From Candidatus Peregrinibacteria bacterium (GTDB lineage: Bacteria > Patescibacteriota > Gracilibacteria > UBA1369 > PNNO01): DNA of 38,232 nt. A program made the translations under genes and the position numbers. The notes under the pieces were generated by a model. The model ran no database searches, had not been told where the DNA came from, and saw only the letters and a list, made by a program, of their open reading frames with translations. Positions 1 through 8,701 of this stretch are shown here, in pieces (positions within the stretch are counted from its first letter, which is position 1; every line of letters starts with the position of its first letter). The stretch spans positions 1 to 38,232 of the forward strand of contig WJKT01000042.1 in NCBI GenBank assembly GCA_014728955.1, read 5' to 3'.

Positions 1-491
1 GTATGGATGTCTCATTGACGAGCTCCGATACGGATCCATGGTATCAACAATATTATGATACGGCTGAAGATAATTATTTTATCCCCTATGAGCTGACAGG
101 AGAATATGCGCATGATTTTTCCCGCGCACAGGCTGCGGAAGTAATTATGAGAATATTATCGCGTGAGGCGAATATTGTGCAGCCACCATGGTACCAGGAT
201 GCCGGAGGGTATGAGCCGGGAATGGTATACCTTGGCTATTTGCAGGAAGGCGATGTGCTTGATTTATATCTTATAGCGGATAGCGCTATTACCGATTATG
301 CTACGGATGAAGTAGTTTATACGGTTTTAGATAATACGGTGATTGATGTAAGACCCGATTACCTTTCTGCGGATTTTTCCGATAACACGGTGACTGTTTC
401 TGGTACAATAACGCTGGCGGCGGGAGAAATTGTCCATACCGGAACGGCATATCTGCAGAATGATACGACAGTACGTGTTGCCAGTGAATAG
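1..491 (+). CDS. SLH-domain surface protein, 3' fragment (cut by window edge)
   Basis: The reading frame is open to the left edge, so only the last ~162 residues are seen. The first ~50 residues match the end of an S-layer homology (SLH) triplet: the segment YELTGEYAHDFSRAQAAEVIMRIL aligns with the corresponding part of the SLH protein at 2858 (VGEYGAVMTRGQIAEIMYRI). The remaining ~100 residues are predicted to be beta-rich (many V/T/Y, alternating) with no motif I recognise. SLH domains usually attach proteins to the cell-wall-associated polymer, so this is likely a cell-surface protein. It precedes the SGNH/MBOAT genes by 14 bases and probably shares their operon. The upstream part, signal peptide and full length cannot be judged. 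Confidence 0.75.
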   Translation, partial: MDVSLTSSDTDPWYQQYYDTAEDNYFIPYELTGEYAHDFSRAQAAEVIMRILSREANIVQPPWYQDAGGYEPGMVYLGYLQEGDVLDLYLIADSAITDYATDEVVYTVLDNTVIDVRPDYLSADFSDNTVTVSGTITLAAGEIVHTGTAYLQNDTTVRVASE

Positions 492-505
492 TTTTACCGA
501 ATGTC

Positions 506-1579
506 ATGTTTGAACAGTCATCTACCGTTTCTCATAAACGAATAATTAGAATTTTTGTATGTGCAGCAGCGTTTTTCATCTTGATAAATGCTGGTATTAG
601 CGTATTCATTCCTTCGTATGAACAAACAGGACGAGCTTCCGAAATGTTGCTTTCCAATAATGTGTGTAATTTTTCTCTTGCCGATTTTTCCGATATCGAT
701 AATATGCTTGCTCATGATACGAAACGAAAAATAATTATTTTGGGCGATTCGGTAGCCTATGGCATCGGTGTTGAGCATGAAGCTCAGTCAATAAGTGGCT
801 ATATTCGCAATGCACTGCCCGATTACAGTGTGTACAACCTATCATCATGCGGCTCAAAACCGCTTGATTACTATCTTTGGCTAAAAAAGTTAAAAGATGA
901 AGATGCACTGTTTCTTATTCAATATAACTATAAATGGTTTGCGACTGATAATGGAGAATTGCGTGATCGCGTGAGTCAAAAACGGCTTTTAACACAGTTT
1001 AATGAATATGTGGATGAAAGCGTTCGTAAGAGTATTGGCAATCATGTTACGCATATGGATATAGTGAGCCATACTGTTTCCAGGCTTATCCCCGCAGCAT
1101 CACATAAAACGTCTTTGTTCGTGCATTTCTTTAATGAAAAATCAAAAGAAGATGTAATAGAGCATCTGTTTTTTGGGAAACCGGAAAAACAAAGTATGGC
1201 ATATAAGAAGCGATACTGGAAAGAAAAAGACGAGATGAAGAGATTTAATTGTGCAATCTCATATCCTAATCAATTATGGGATGCTGAACGAAATGTAAAT
1301 GTTGCATTATATCAAGTAACACTTGCATTTATAGAAGAAAACAACCTTGATGCTCACGTTATTATGCCTCCGTACAATCAGGAACTGGTGGATCGTTGCA
1401 TGAAAACAAGTTTCCGGGAAAACGTGCAGTGGTTTATTGATGAAGCGTCAAGGCGAGGCGTTGAATCGTCTGCCTACATAGACTCTGTTGATGAACGTTA
1501 TTTTTTGGATGATATGCATTTGAATTCGGAAGGGAACAATCAGTTGGCCACTATGATTATTAACGACATAGTACAATGA
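506..1579 (+). CDS. Membrane-anchored SGNH-fold hydrolase/acyltransferase-like protein
   Basis: This 357-aa protein has one N-terminal membrane segment (about residues 12-31) and an extracytoplasmic SGNH-like domain. Block I is seen as ILGDSVAYGIG with the candidate nucleophile Ser82, and block V as DDMHLNSEGN with a D335-x-x-H338 pair. These are the hallmark catalytic positions of the SGNH/GDSL family. It lies in a tight operon with an MBOAT acyltransferase (1694-2857). In AlgI/AlgJ/AlgX and DltB/DltD-type systems the MBOAT protein moves an acyl group across the membrane and an SGNH-like partner places it on an exported polymer, so O-acetylation of a surface glycan is the likely role. The polymer is not known. 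The next ORF overlaps its stop codon (ATGA). Confidence 0.75.
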   Translation: MFEQSSTVSHKRIIRIFVCAAAFFILINAGISVFIPSYEQTGRASEMLLSNNVCNFSLADFSDIDNMLAHDTKRKIIILGDSVAYGIGVEHEAQSISGYIRNALPDYSVYNLSSCGSKPLDYYLWLKKLKDEDALFLIQYNYKWFATDNGELRDRVSQKRLLTQFNEYVDESVRKSIGNHVTHMDIVSHTVSRLIPAASHKTSLFVHFFNEKSKEDVIEHLFFGKPEKQSMAYKKRYWKEKDEMKRFNCAISYPNQLWDAERNVNVALYQVTLAFIEENNLDAHVIMPPYNQELVDRCMKTSFRENVQWFIDEASRRGVESSAYIDSVDERYFLDDMHLNSEGNNQLATMIINDIVQ

Positions 1580-1686
1580 AGCACATATTATATGACATAT
1601 TATGGGGATTTCTTATTGCACTTGCTTTAGTGATTATTGTTGTATGTATCGGTGAATCGGATATTTTCATTTATAATAATTTTTAA
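1576..1686 (+). CDS. 36-aa single-pass membrane microprotein
   Basis: A short ORF begins with an ATG that overlaps the stop of the SGNH gene (ATGA at 1576-1579) and ends 7 bases before the MBOAT gene. The 36-residue product has a short basic/aromatic start (MKHILYDILWG), one hydrophobic helix (about residues 9-25) and a short tail GESDIFIYNNF. The overlap arrangement implies translational coupling, and its location between two genes of an O-acyltransferase pair suggests a small accessory subunit, comparable in position and type to DltX in dlt operons. That parallel is inference from size, topology and context; I see no sequence motif that proves it. Confidence 0.6.
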   Translation: MKHILYDILWGFLIALALVIIVVCIGESDIFIYNNF

Positions 1687-1693
1687 CTGAAAC

Positions 1694-2857
1694 ATGTTTT
1701 TTAATACGCTCGAATATCTCATTTTCTTTATTGTTACCTTTGTTATTTATTGGGCGTTGACTCCTGCGCGTTTTAAAAAGCACGTTTTGATTGTTTTTGG
1801 CTTTTTATTCTATTTTATTGCCGGTCAATTTATTCGAATTTTTGTATTCGGGCTTGATATTTTTGTTTTTTGGATCGGAAAACTGCTGTTTCGATACAAA
1901 GAGGGGAGTAAAAAGCGAAAAATAACCTTTATTATCGGATTGGTTTCGATAGTTGGTTCGCTTGTGTTTTTCAAATATACAACAATGTTGATTGATATTG
2001 TTGAACGTATAGCAAATACCGAATTGATGGCTTTGCATATTGTTATGCCGGTGGGGATATCTTTTTTTACTTTTGAATTTATCCATTATCTTACCGATAT
2101 ATATTTTGGCAAAATAAAACCGCATAGTTTTAAGGATTTCCTGCTCTTTTCTTTTTTCTATCCAACATTGGTTTCCGGGCCGATCAAACGATTCCAGCTT
2201 TTTATTTCAAGTTTTGAAACGTTAACCATGCAGCGGTTTTTTAGAGGAATGCTCATGGTCCTTGCCGGATATTTTTATAAATTTGTTATTGCCGACAGCC
2301 TTGTTCCATTAACAGAGGTGTTAACTCATCCGGCGACGGGAGACCGGTATACCATTGGATTATCACTCTATGCGTATAATTTTAGACTTTTCTTTGATTT
2401 TGCGGGATATTCACTTATTGCAATCGGCTGCGCCTTTTTATTGGGATGGACGGTGCCGAAAAACTTTAATAAACCTTTTATTGCAACTAATCCTTCATCA
2501 TTTTGGCGACGATGGCATATGTCGTTAAGTTCGTGGATACGTGATTATATTTATATCTTTCTCGGTGGTAGCAGAAAGGGCAAGGTAAGGACAGTGTTTA
2601 ATCTGGTTTTTATTATGGCTGTTTTTGGCCTGTGGCATGGTGCGGGATTAAATTTTCTCGTATGGGGGCTTTATCATGGTATAGGGCTTGCCGGATACCA
2701 CATGCTGTTCAAAAAAATGAACTGTTCACACCCGGCTCTACGGGTTTTCGGTTTTCTTTTTACGTTTAACTTTGTAGTATTTGGATGGATATTTTTTGCC
2801 ACCGGATCACTTTCGGATTCAATAGTGGCTATTGAAAAATTACTTTACCTCGGATAG
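1694..2857 (+). CDS. MBOAT-family O-acyltransferase (AlgI/DltB-like)
   Basis: This is a 387-aa polytopic membrane protein. The MBOAT signatures are clear: VMPVGISFFTFEFIHYLTD, the motif WRRWHMSLSSWIRDYIYI with His275, and the GLWHGAGLNFLVWGLYHG segment with His315, the usual catalytic histidine. It is slightly shorter than AlgI (about 470-520 aa), lacking part of the C-terminal membrane region. The family transfers acyl (usually acetyl) groups to polysaccharides or teichoic acids on the outer face of the membrane. It is adjacent to an SGNH partner and the microprotein, and its stop codon abuts the ATG of the SLH-C39 gene, so the five genes from position 1 to 4108 are probably one transcript for cell-surface assembly. 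Confidence 0.88.
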   Translation: MFFNTLEYLIFFIVTFVIYWALTPARFKKHVLIVFGFLFYFIAGQFIRIFVFGLDIFVFWIGKLLFRYKEGSKKRKITFIIGLVSIVGSLVFFKYTTMLIDIVERIANTELMALHIVMPVGISFFTFEFIHYLTDIYFGKIKPHSFKDFLLFSFFYPTLVSGPIKRFQLFISSFETLTMQRFFRGMLMVLAGYFYKFVIADSLVPLTEVLTHPATGDRYTIGLSLYAYNFRLFFDFAGYSLIAIGCAFLLGWTVPKNFNKPFIATNPSSFWRRWHMSLSSWIRDYIYIFLGGSRKGKVRTVFNLVFIMAVFGLWHGAGLNFLVWGLYHGIGLAGYHMLFKKMNCSHPALRVFGFLFTFNFVVFGWIFFATGSLSDSIVAIEKLLYLG

Positions 2858-4108
2858 ATGAAAAAAAGTATACTTGTTGCATGGTGTTTCTTCCTGTTTA
2901 TACCTTCTGTATATGCGCAAACGATAGAGGAGATACCGTTTGATGATCATGAAGGACACCTTTACCGGGAGGCGATTGAATATCTGTTTGAACAGGATAT
3001 TGTGCAAGGGTATGAAGATGGCACTTTTAAGCCTGATAAAACAATTAATCGTGCGGAATTTTTAAAGATTATTGTTGAAGCGGAGTTTGATGTCAACGAA
3101 TATCGCGGCTATGCATATGAAGGGTGTTTTCCTGATGTTTCCGCAGCACAGTGGTATACGGCATATGTTTGTTTTGCTCAAGAACGAGGTATTGTGCAGG
3201 GGTATGAAGACGGCATGTTTAAGCCATCGCAAGAAATAAATTTAAGTGAATCGTTGAAGATGATGTATGAAAGCATGCATATTGCTTTGGAAAATCCAGA
3301 TTTGATTTTTAAATTCAAGTATTATTCTCCCGCAATGCGTGCCGGCTATATTCCCGATGAGTTGGTTGGGGAGTATGGCGCGGTTATGACGCGAGGGCAG
3401 ATTGCTGAAATTATGTACAGAATAATAAACGATCCCGATAAAGAGTACGAAGAAGATGTTCGGCTGGGCTTAACATCGTTTATGCAGGAATATGATGCAT
3501 CGTGTGGTACCGCAGCATTGCGCATTGCCTTATCTCAGAATATTGAGCTTTCCGAGCAGGAAATAATCGATACGATGGAATCGTTGGGACTGTATCCGAA
3601 TAATGAATTGTATGAAAAGGAAGGAAAGGTTATATGGGATGATCCTCAGGAGGTGTTTGTTGGTGATGTTGATGGGCTTGTTTCCCTTTCGGTTGATAAA
3701 TTAAAGGGATATGGATTTTTGGAAAAGCCGTTGTTGGCGCTCGCACGTCGATGGGCGCCACAATCCGAATCTTTTAGCGGTGTGTCTCATGGGTACATTA
3801 CCGCGCAGCTTGATAGGGGATATCCTGTTATTGTGTTTGCCGATGTTAATGCAAGAAACGGAACGGTTATCTTGACGGAACCGGGGCCGGGAACGGTATC
3901 GTGGTATATAGTGGGAAAAGATGAGCCCTATACCGCTAATATGTACAAGCATAATCTTGTTATTGAAGGATACACGGGAACTGCTCAGCAGCCTGAACTA
4001 TTCCATGTTATTGATCCGTTTTATGGCACGAAACTCGATATGACACTGAATGAACTTGATAGTGTTTTACAGGCATATAGCTATACGGGAGTAGTTATTA
4101 AGTTTTAA
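2858..4108 (+). CDS. Secreted SLH-domain protein with C39-like cysteine peptidase domain
   Basis: This 416-aa protein has a signal peptide (hydrophobic core after MKKS, likely cut near YAQ). Two clear SLH units follow, each containing IVQGYEDG.FKP (about residues 28-75 and 85-140), then a degenerate third ending MTRGQIAEIMYRI. The C-terminal ~200 residues look like a papain-fold peptidase of the C39-like type: candidate nucleophile Cys216 in YDASCGTAAL, His365 in MYKHNLVIEGY and Asp386 in VIDPFYG. The order Cys...His...Asp and the spacing agree with the C39_2 family. It may process surface proteins or peptides while anchored to the S-layer/wall. Substrate unknown. The start directly abuts the MBOAT stop. 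Confidence 0.8.
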   Translation: MKKSILVAWCFFLFIPSVYAQTIEEIPFDDHEGHLYREAIEYLFEQDIVQGYEDGTFKPDKTINRAEFLKIIVEAEFDVNEYRGYAYEGCFPDVSAAQWYTAYVCFAQERGIVQGYEDGMFKPSQEINLSESLKMMYESMHIALENPDLIFKFKYYSPAMRAGYIPDELVGEYGAVMTRGQIAEIMYRIINDPDKEYEEDVRLGLTSFMQEYDASCGTAALRIALSQNIELSEQEIIDTMESLGLYPNNELYEKEGKVIWDDPQEVFVGDVDGLVSLSVDKLKGYGFLEKPLLALARRWAPQSESFSGVSHGYITAQLDRGYPVIVFADVNARNGTVILTEPGPGTVSWYIVGKDEPYTANMYKHNLVIEGYTGTAQQPELFHVIDPFYGTKLDMTLNELDSVLQAYSYTGVVIKF

Positions 4109-4109
4109 T

Positions 4110-4138
4110 TTTACGCATCACCTCTTTTACGATATAAT
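4110..4138 (+). promoter_or_regulatory. Predicted sigma-70-type promoter for 4176-4688
   Basis: A -35 TTTACG (4110-4115) and a perfect -10 TATAAT (4133-4138) are separated by 17 bases. The predicted start of transcription (~4145) leaves a leader of ~30 bases before the ATG at 4176. Seen by eye only. Confidence 0.6.
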
Positions 4139-4175
4139 CAACCCGTCTTTTTACGATAATTAAGCCGCTTTTATT

Positions 4176-4688
4176 ATGGATCAACAAAACAACTCAAATG
4201 CTCAGAATCAGCAGGGTAATCCACAGGAACCAAAACCGAACGGTCCTTTGGGAGGGATGCCCGGAGCGGGAGGAAGTCAGCCACAGCCTCCTAAAGAAGA
4301 TACAACACCGGCGAATTTTCAGCTTGGTGCGTTATTTGCCGATGGCATTAAAATAACTTTGCAGGAGCATCCCGACACACAGTTTGATGACGAGGAATTT
4401 CTTACATTATTGGCTTCGTCTATTTCTCTTTCAAAAGCTGAAAAGAAACGTATTCTTGATGCGGTGCCAAAGTTAAAACAATGGCAGGTTGATGAACTGA
4501 TGACTATTTTTAACGAAGAAAAGAAAAAATTTGCTCAGCTTTCAAAAAAACATGTGCCGCAATTGGAAAAACTGGCAAAGCAACATTATGAAGACTGGAA
4601 AGATTTGGAAATGCAGCAGGCACAGGAGGGTAAGAAAGAAGAAGAAGAGAAAAAAGCCGATGAAATTAGAAAATCATTGGGATTATAA
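4176..4688 (+). CDS. Conserved-type hypothetical protein, Q/P/G-rich N-terminus, helical C-terminus
   Basis: The 170-aa product has a low-complexity disordered N-terminus (residues 1-45; Asn, Gln, Pro, Gly), a middle helical region with LFADGIKITLQEHPDTQFDDEEFLTLL, and a highly charged C-terminal helix ending in KKEEEEKKADEIRKSLGL, likely a coiled coil. No signal peptide or membrane segment is visible. I do not recognise a family. It has its own promoter and is convergent with mtaB, the two 3' ends overlapping by 6 bases. There is no SD before the ATG. It may be a CPR-specific protein; function unknown. Confidence 0.7.
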   Translation: MDQQNNSNAQNQQGNPQEPKPNGPLGGMPGAGGSQPQPPKEDTTPANFQLGALFADGIKITLQEHPDTQFDDEEFLTLLASSISLSKAEKKRILDAVPKLKQWQVDELMTIFNEEKKKFAQLSKKHVPQLEKLAKQHYEDWKDLEMQQAQEGKKEEEEKKADEIRKSLGL

Positions 4689-5936
4689 AACTCCATATGC
4701 TTGCAAGGGGCGTTTATGCACTGATTGCAAGGTGACCTCCACAACGGTATTTGGCTTAAGGTTGCCGCGATTGTCTTTTATTGTCGTTTTAATATAGTTT
4801 GGGGTATAGCCGCTTCCCATTCCTTTGCTATTAATTGATTCAATAAGAACAGGGTGTGTTGTACCAAGATAAGTTGTGTAAAACTTTTCTCTCAGCTGTT
4901 TTTCGACAGAGGCGAGCGTTGCACACCTAGCTTTTTTAATGGCATGCGGAACCTGATTTTTCATGGTTGCTGCAACGGTTCCGGCTCGTTTTGAATACGG
5001 GAAAATATGTATTTTGCTAAAGCGCATTGCTTGAACATATTCAACCGTTTCATGAAAAAGCGCTTCTGTTTCGCCCGGAAATCCCACAATGACATCGGTG
5101 GTAATGCCTATATCGGAAGAAGCTTGCCTAAGATAGTTAATAATTGAGGTGAATTCTTTCGTATTATAATTTCTGTTCATGGTTTTAAGTATGGTATCGG
5201 ATCCCGATTGGAGTGAAATATGAATATGAGGACAAAAACGATTATTTTGAAATAAACGATAAAATCGATCCGGATAATGATGAGGCTCGATAGAGCTTAA
5301 TCGCAATCGAGGAAGGGAGGTTTCATCAAGTATTGTTTGTATGAGCCCCGCTAAATCTTTGTTGTCATCATGCCACATTCCTACATTAATGCCGGTAAGG
5401 ACTATTTCTTTATATCCTTGTGCTGTTTTTTCTTGGATTTCCTTGATGATGGTTTTCAGAGGGGTGCTTTTTTCTCGCCCGCGCGCATAGGGAATGATGC
5501 AGTATGTACAAAAATTATTGCAGCCGTCCTGGATTTTAACTAGTGATCTGGTTCTATGTTCGTTAACGGGTGATGTGTTGCATTTGGTATAATCGTTTGC
5601 CAGCGTTTCGATCAATTTGTAAAGATCTTTTCGTTTTTGTACTACAAAATCAACATATTTAAGGTTTAAATAGTCTTTTTTTCGAACGTTTGCTCCACAT
5701 CCAAAAACAATGGTACGAGCGTGCGGATGTTGTTTTTTTAATTGTTTTAAAGCTTGTCTGGATTTTCTGTCTGCGATGTGCGTAACGGTACAGGTATTTA
5801 CCAAAATGAGATCCGCGCTACTTTCATCATAGTGATTTACATCGGCAATATAATGTTTATTCCCGAATGTATCCTGAATTTTATCCGACTCATATCGGTT
5901 TGCCTTGCATCCGAGAGTTTTCATTATCATTTTCAT
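4683..5936 (-). CDS. mtaB: tRNA t6A37 methylthiotransferase MtaB
   Basis: A 417-aa MiaB-family radical-SAM enzyme. The N-terminal MTTase domain has TLGCKANRYESDK, VNTCTVTHIADRKSRQ and VFGCGA, giving the three cysteines of the auxiliary [4Fe-4S] cluster. The radical-SAM triad is CNNFCTYC followed by IIPYARG. A C-terminal TRAM-like region follows. 'LGCKxNxYES' and 'CxVTxxADRKSRQ' favour MtaB (ms2t6A) over MiaB or RimO. The frame stays open upstream to 6089, but that extension would overlap the divergent lipoprotein gene and its promoter, and the family normally begins just before KTLGCK; I therefore place the start at 5936, with ATGs at 5930 and 5924 also possible. Confidence 0.9.
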   Translation of the reverse strand: MKMIMKTLGCKANRYESDKIQDTFGNKHYIADVNHYDESSADLILVNTCTVTHIADRKSRQALKQLKKQHPHARTIVFGCGANVRKKDYLNLKYVDFVVQKRKDLYKLIETLANDYTKCNTSPVNEHRTRSLVKIQDGCNNFCTYCIIPYARGREKSTPLKTIIKEIQEKTAQGYKEIVLTGINVGMWHDDNKDLAGLIQTILDETSLPRLRLSSIEPHHYPDRFYRLFQNNRFCPHIHISLQSGSDTILKTMNRNYNTKEFTSIINYLRQASSDIGITTDVIVGFPGETEALFHETVEYVQAMRFSKIHIFPYSKRAGTVAATMKNQVPHAIKKARCATLASVEKQLREKFYTTYLGTTHPVLIESINSKGMGSGYTPNYIKTTIKDNRGNLKPNTVVEVTLQSVHKRPLQAYGVL

Positions 5937-5952
5937 GATTTTCCGATATAAT
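5924..5952 (+). promoter_or_regulatory. Predicted promoter for the lipoprotein gene 5986-6381
   Basis: A -35 TTATCA (5924-5929), 17-base spacer and perfect -10 TATAAT (5947-5952). Transcription would begin near 5959, about 27 bases before the ATG. It overlaps the 5' end of mtaB on the other strand. Confidence 0.55.
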
Positions 5953-5985
5953 GGGTGATAGTGGTACAAAATTAACCTCTTTCCA

Positions 5986-6381
5986 ATGCGAAAACAAGTT
6001 TTAATACTTATAACAGCGATTTTTTTACTTTCTTTTGCCGGCTGCGGCGAACAAGACCAGCCTTCTTCAAACCAACCTGAAGATACCACAATGCAGATGG
6101 TAGGTGAAACGGAGGGGACTCAGGAAGAACGGGCACAGGCTTTTGTTGATAGTATTGAACAGGAAAAATCAACAATGAAGACGTATAAGGAAATTATCAG
6201 TCAGAGTACAAATCCTTCGGATTGTAATGTACTTATCGATTCGTATTATAGAACAGCATGCTTTAACCAGGTGATTGTTAATCAGGTTAAAAAAACATAC
6301 GATACTTCGTTATGCGATCAAATTGAAGATCAGCAAATACAGCGTGACTGTATGATGATTCAGCCTGAAAGTGAGAATTAA
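5986..6381 (+). CDS. Small lipoprotein, unknown function
   Basis: A 131-aa protein with a typical lipoprotein signal peptide: MRKQ, a hydrophobic core and the lipobox LSFAGC, so Cys20 would be lipidated. Then comes a Gln/Ser/Pro/Glu-rich linker (about residues 21-48) and a helical domain with four cysteines (CNVLI, ACFNQ, LCDQI, DCMMI) that could form two disulfides. The repeating S/C-D-C pattern looks like small secreted helical domains seen in other CPR lipoproteins, but I cannot name a family. It is convergent with 6378-7559; the two coding ends overlap by 4 bases. Confidence 0.75.
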   Translation: MRKQVLILITAIFLLSFAGCGEQDQPSSNQPEDTTMQMVGETEGTQEERAQAFVDSIEQEKSTMKTYKEIISQSTNPSDCNVLIDSYYRTACFNQVIVNQVKKTYDTSLCDQIEDQQIQRDCMMIQPESEN

Positions 6382-7559
6382 ACTTCAACTTCGCCACCGA
6401 CCGGCCTATATCCTTGTGCGTTAAAACAGGTAACGCCTACTTGTATTTGGGTTGCTGCTGTAAATTTGTTTACAATTCTGAGGGTATACCCGATAGGGAC
6501 GTTTTCATCAAAAATTCGTTCAACTCCCAATAGTGAGAAATTTGGTATCGAACTGTTGTAATTGGTAATATTGTGCCAATATGAAACAGCATATTCACCG
6601 GCACGATCACATGTCGGAGTTGCAAGAGCGTTATAATCACTGCTTAATCCACCACCACCGGTGCTATAGGTAGTGTATTTTGAATAAAAGCTGCCAATGC
6701 GTTTTGCGTTCAGGTAGCCGTCAACATTAACAACCAGGTCTCCATGATGCGTAGACTGGATGTCGAGTGTTCCGGTTTCAAGAATAATCCATGGGGAATC
6801 TATAAGTGCCAAACCACTTGATTTAAGTTCTGAAATGTTTAGAAAATTCATAAGTTTCAGTGATTGTTCTCCTTCGGGATCGCTGAATTTTATGTTGCCA
6901 TCTGTGTCAATAAGAACATTTGGATCATCATCATTTTCAGGATCCATCATTAGACTGCCATATAATTCAGTGGCTCCTTGTACGACTAATCCCGAAAAAT
7001 TAGGGATCACATCTCCCGAGGGAGGGTCGTCACATGGTTCGGTAGTACATTCTTCTTCTTCTGTTTCTATAATATATTCAGGAAATATAAAATCTCCCGT
7101 TCCAAGGGTATCAATAATGTCCCCGGGTCCTTCGGTAGGGAATGATAATCCTGAATCTGCGGCTATGTTTCCTGTAAGGTCTGAATAATCAACAATGTCA
7201 AAAACAAAATCGGTAATAAGAACCGGATTGAACGACGATTGTTCCACAACGCACGTACTTGAACATCCGTCTCCATTTGCAGTGTTTCCATCATCACATT
7301 CTTCAACACCCGCTTGTACAAAGCCATCTCCGCATGATGCAGCGGTACAATCGTTTAAACAAGAATCGGTATTGAGTGAATTGCTGTCATCACATTCTTC
7401 ATCTCCGACAACTTTGCCGTCGCCGCAAAACCCCTGGGCAACATTAGGATCTAAATCTAAATTTATTTGTTGAAATGCATAAGCATTAAGGGAAAAACTG
7501 CCGAAAATAAGAAGTCCGGTTACGATGGAGAAAGGCAAAAACCAATGTTGTTTGTTCAT
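6378..7559 (-). CDS. Secreted protein with DUF4215 (Myxococcus cysteine-rich) repeats
   Basis: A 393-aa protein. A signal peptide (residues 1 to about 28, ending NAYA) is followed by two cysteine-rich units with the pattern CGDG...EECDDxNxxxxDxCxxxC (about residues 40-108), the hallmark of the DUF4215 / Myxococcus cysteine-rich repeat. An acidic linker rich in D, E and P and a C-terminal beta-rich region (about 240-393) follow. No catalytic motif is seen. It lies 33 bases downstream of the PKD protein on the same strand and probably shares its transcript. Likely role: extracellular or surface structural/adhesion protein. Confidence 0.8.
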   Translation of the reverse strand: MNKQHWFLPFSIVTGLLIFGSFSLNAYAFQQINLDLDPNVAQGFCGDGKVVGDEECDDSNSLNTDSCLNDCTAASCGDGFVQAGVEECDDGNTANGDGCSSTCVVEQSSFNPVLITDFVFDIVDYSDLTGNIAADSGLSFPTEGPGDIIDTLGTGDFIFPEYIIETEEEECTTEPCDDPPSGDVIPNFSGLVVQGATELYGSLMMDPENDDDPNVLIDTDGNIKFSDPEGEQSLKLMNFLNISELKSSGLALIDSPWIILETGTLDIQSTHHGDLVVNVDGYLNAKRIGSFYSKYTTYSTGGGGLSSDYNALATPTCDRAGEYAVSYWHNITNYNSSIPNFSLLGVERIFDENVPIGYTLRIVNKFTAATQIQVGVTCFNAQGYRPVGGEVEV

Positions 7560-7592
7560 GGTGAAAAATTTTAATTATTATTTCTTATAATT

Positions 7593-8648
7593 TTACCATG
7601 AAGACAGTGCATTGTCCATTGCACGATTAAATAGTGAAACAATTTTCTCATCGGTTTGATCGTCGATATCTTTTATTAAAAGACGAATAACATAGGCTCC
7701 CGAACGTGTGATAGTTGCATAGGTTTGACTGGTGCTGGTCCATCCCGTATCCCATATAATGTCATTGGTGCCGGTATAATCAAAATCCCACTTGTATGAT
7801 AACGAGGTGTTGTCGGGGTCGTAAGATCCCTGAGCATCAAGTGTAATGCGAGAGCTATCTTTGCTTGTTTCAACATCAAGATGTGCAATGGGAGGTCTGC
7901 TTTCTCGTATATAAACCAAGGCTCGGGCCGTATCCAAACTTCCTTCCGGATCACGAACTTCTACAATAACATTTTTAATACCGGGATACTGAAAATTATG
8001 TGTTTTTTTGGCTGAAGAGCTATATGGGGTGTCCCATTGTCCATCACCGTTATAATCGAATCGATATTCCAATAAAGATCGTCTGTATTGGCTATCTGAT
8101 GAATGAGAAGCGTCAAAAGAAAAAGGGACTCCGGGTGTCCCCAAAGTAGGGGTTGCTGAGATTCGCGCTTCGGGTGGTGTGTTTTCTACAATATAAATTT
8201 TTTGAGTTGTACTTGAAACATTCCCTTCTCTATCTAAAACTTCCATGCGAACAGTGTTTAATCCACGCGTTTCATAGGTATGTTCTACACTTCGAGTAAC
8301 CGAAAAATAGGTATCTATTTCTCCGTCATTTTCAAAATCAAATCGGACTTCAAGCAAATGAGCGGGGGTTTCTTCATCACTTGAACCGTTGCCGTCAAAT
8401 GTAAAGACGGTCTGCGTTGTCCCGCTTAGTTGATCAAGATTCCCCGTATTGTTACGAACGCGCAAGACTGCTTGTGGGGGGATAGTGCTGGTATTTTTCT
8501 TATATGAGGGGTCATCCAAAGTATACTGTGAAGATTCACTGATGCCGTGTGCGAGCATGTTTGCGTTAACAGGTATGGCATTCACAAAGGATAGAATGAC
8601 AAACAGTAATCCTGTGGATATATTGATTGTTTTCATAACGGTTAGCAT
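7593..8648 (-). CDS. Secreted PKD-repeat protein
   Basis: A 351-aa exported protein with a signal peptide of about 30 residues and three successive Ig-like PKD-type repeats: around residues 65-155 (FTFDGNGSSDEE), 157-247 (FDASHSSDS ... VEVRDPEGS) and 250-340 (LDAQGSYDPD ... LLIKDIDDQ). Each shows the PKD pattern of a D-G/A-S-x-S-x-D turn and a late D-x-x-G/D. No enzyme domain is present, so a surface or adhesion role is inferred. An in-frame ATG at 8636 (MKTINIS) is an equally good start and gives a more typical signal peptide. It is divergent from 8770 with a palindromic promoter region between. Confidence 0.8.
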   Translation of the reverse strand: MLTVMKTINISTGLLFVILSFVNAIPVNANMLAHGISESSQYTLDDPSYKKNTSTIPPQAVLRVRNNTGNLDQLSGTTQTVFTFDGNGSSDEETPAHLLEVRFDFENDGEIDTYFSVTRSVEHTYETRGLNTVRMEVLDREGNVSSTTQKIYIVENTPPEARISATPTLGTPGVPFSFDASHSSDSQYRRSLLEYRFDYNGDGQWDTPYSSSAKKTHNFQYPGIKNVIVEVRDPEGSLDTARALVYIRESRPPIAHLDVETSKDSSRITLDAQGSYDPDNTSLSYKWDFDYTGTNDIIWDTGWTSTSQTYATITRSGAYVIRLLIKDIDDQTDEKIVSLFNRAMDNALSSW

Positions 8649-8672
8649 ATACTTTTACAGCTAAAGGAGCGT

Positions 8673-8701
8673 ATTGTGCTATAAAATACTTAAAAAGTCA
8701 A
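8673..8701 (-). promoter_or_regulatory. Predicted promoter of the PKD/DUF4215 operon
   Basis: On the minus strand, a -35 TTGACT (8696-8701) is followed by 17 bases and a -10 CACAAT (8673-8678). Its -35 box is one arm of the inverted repeat at 8693-8718. Confidence 0.5.

Noticed and set aside
4531..4797. 88-codon plus-strand frame overlapping the 170-aa gene
   Set aside because: It is out of frame with the better-supported gene, has unusual composition and overlaps mtaB.
5937..6089. N-terminal 51-residue extension of MtaB
   Set aside because: It overlaps the divergent lipoprotein gene and its promoter, and shows no family similarity; the normal start precedes KTLGCK.
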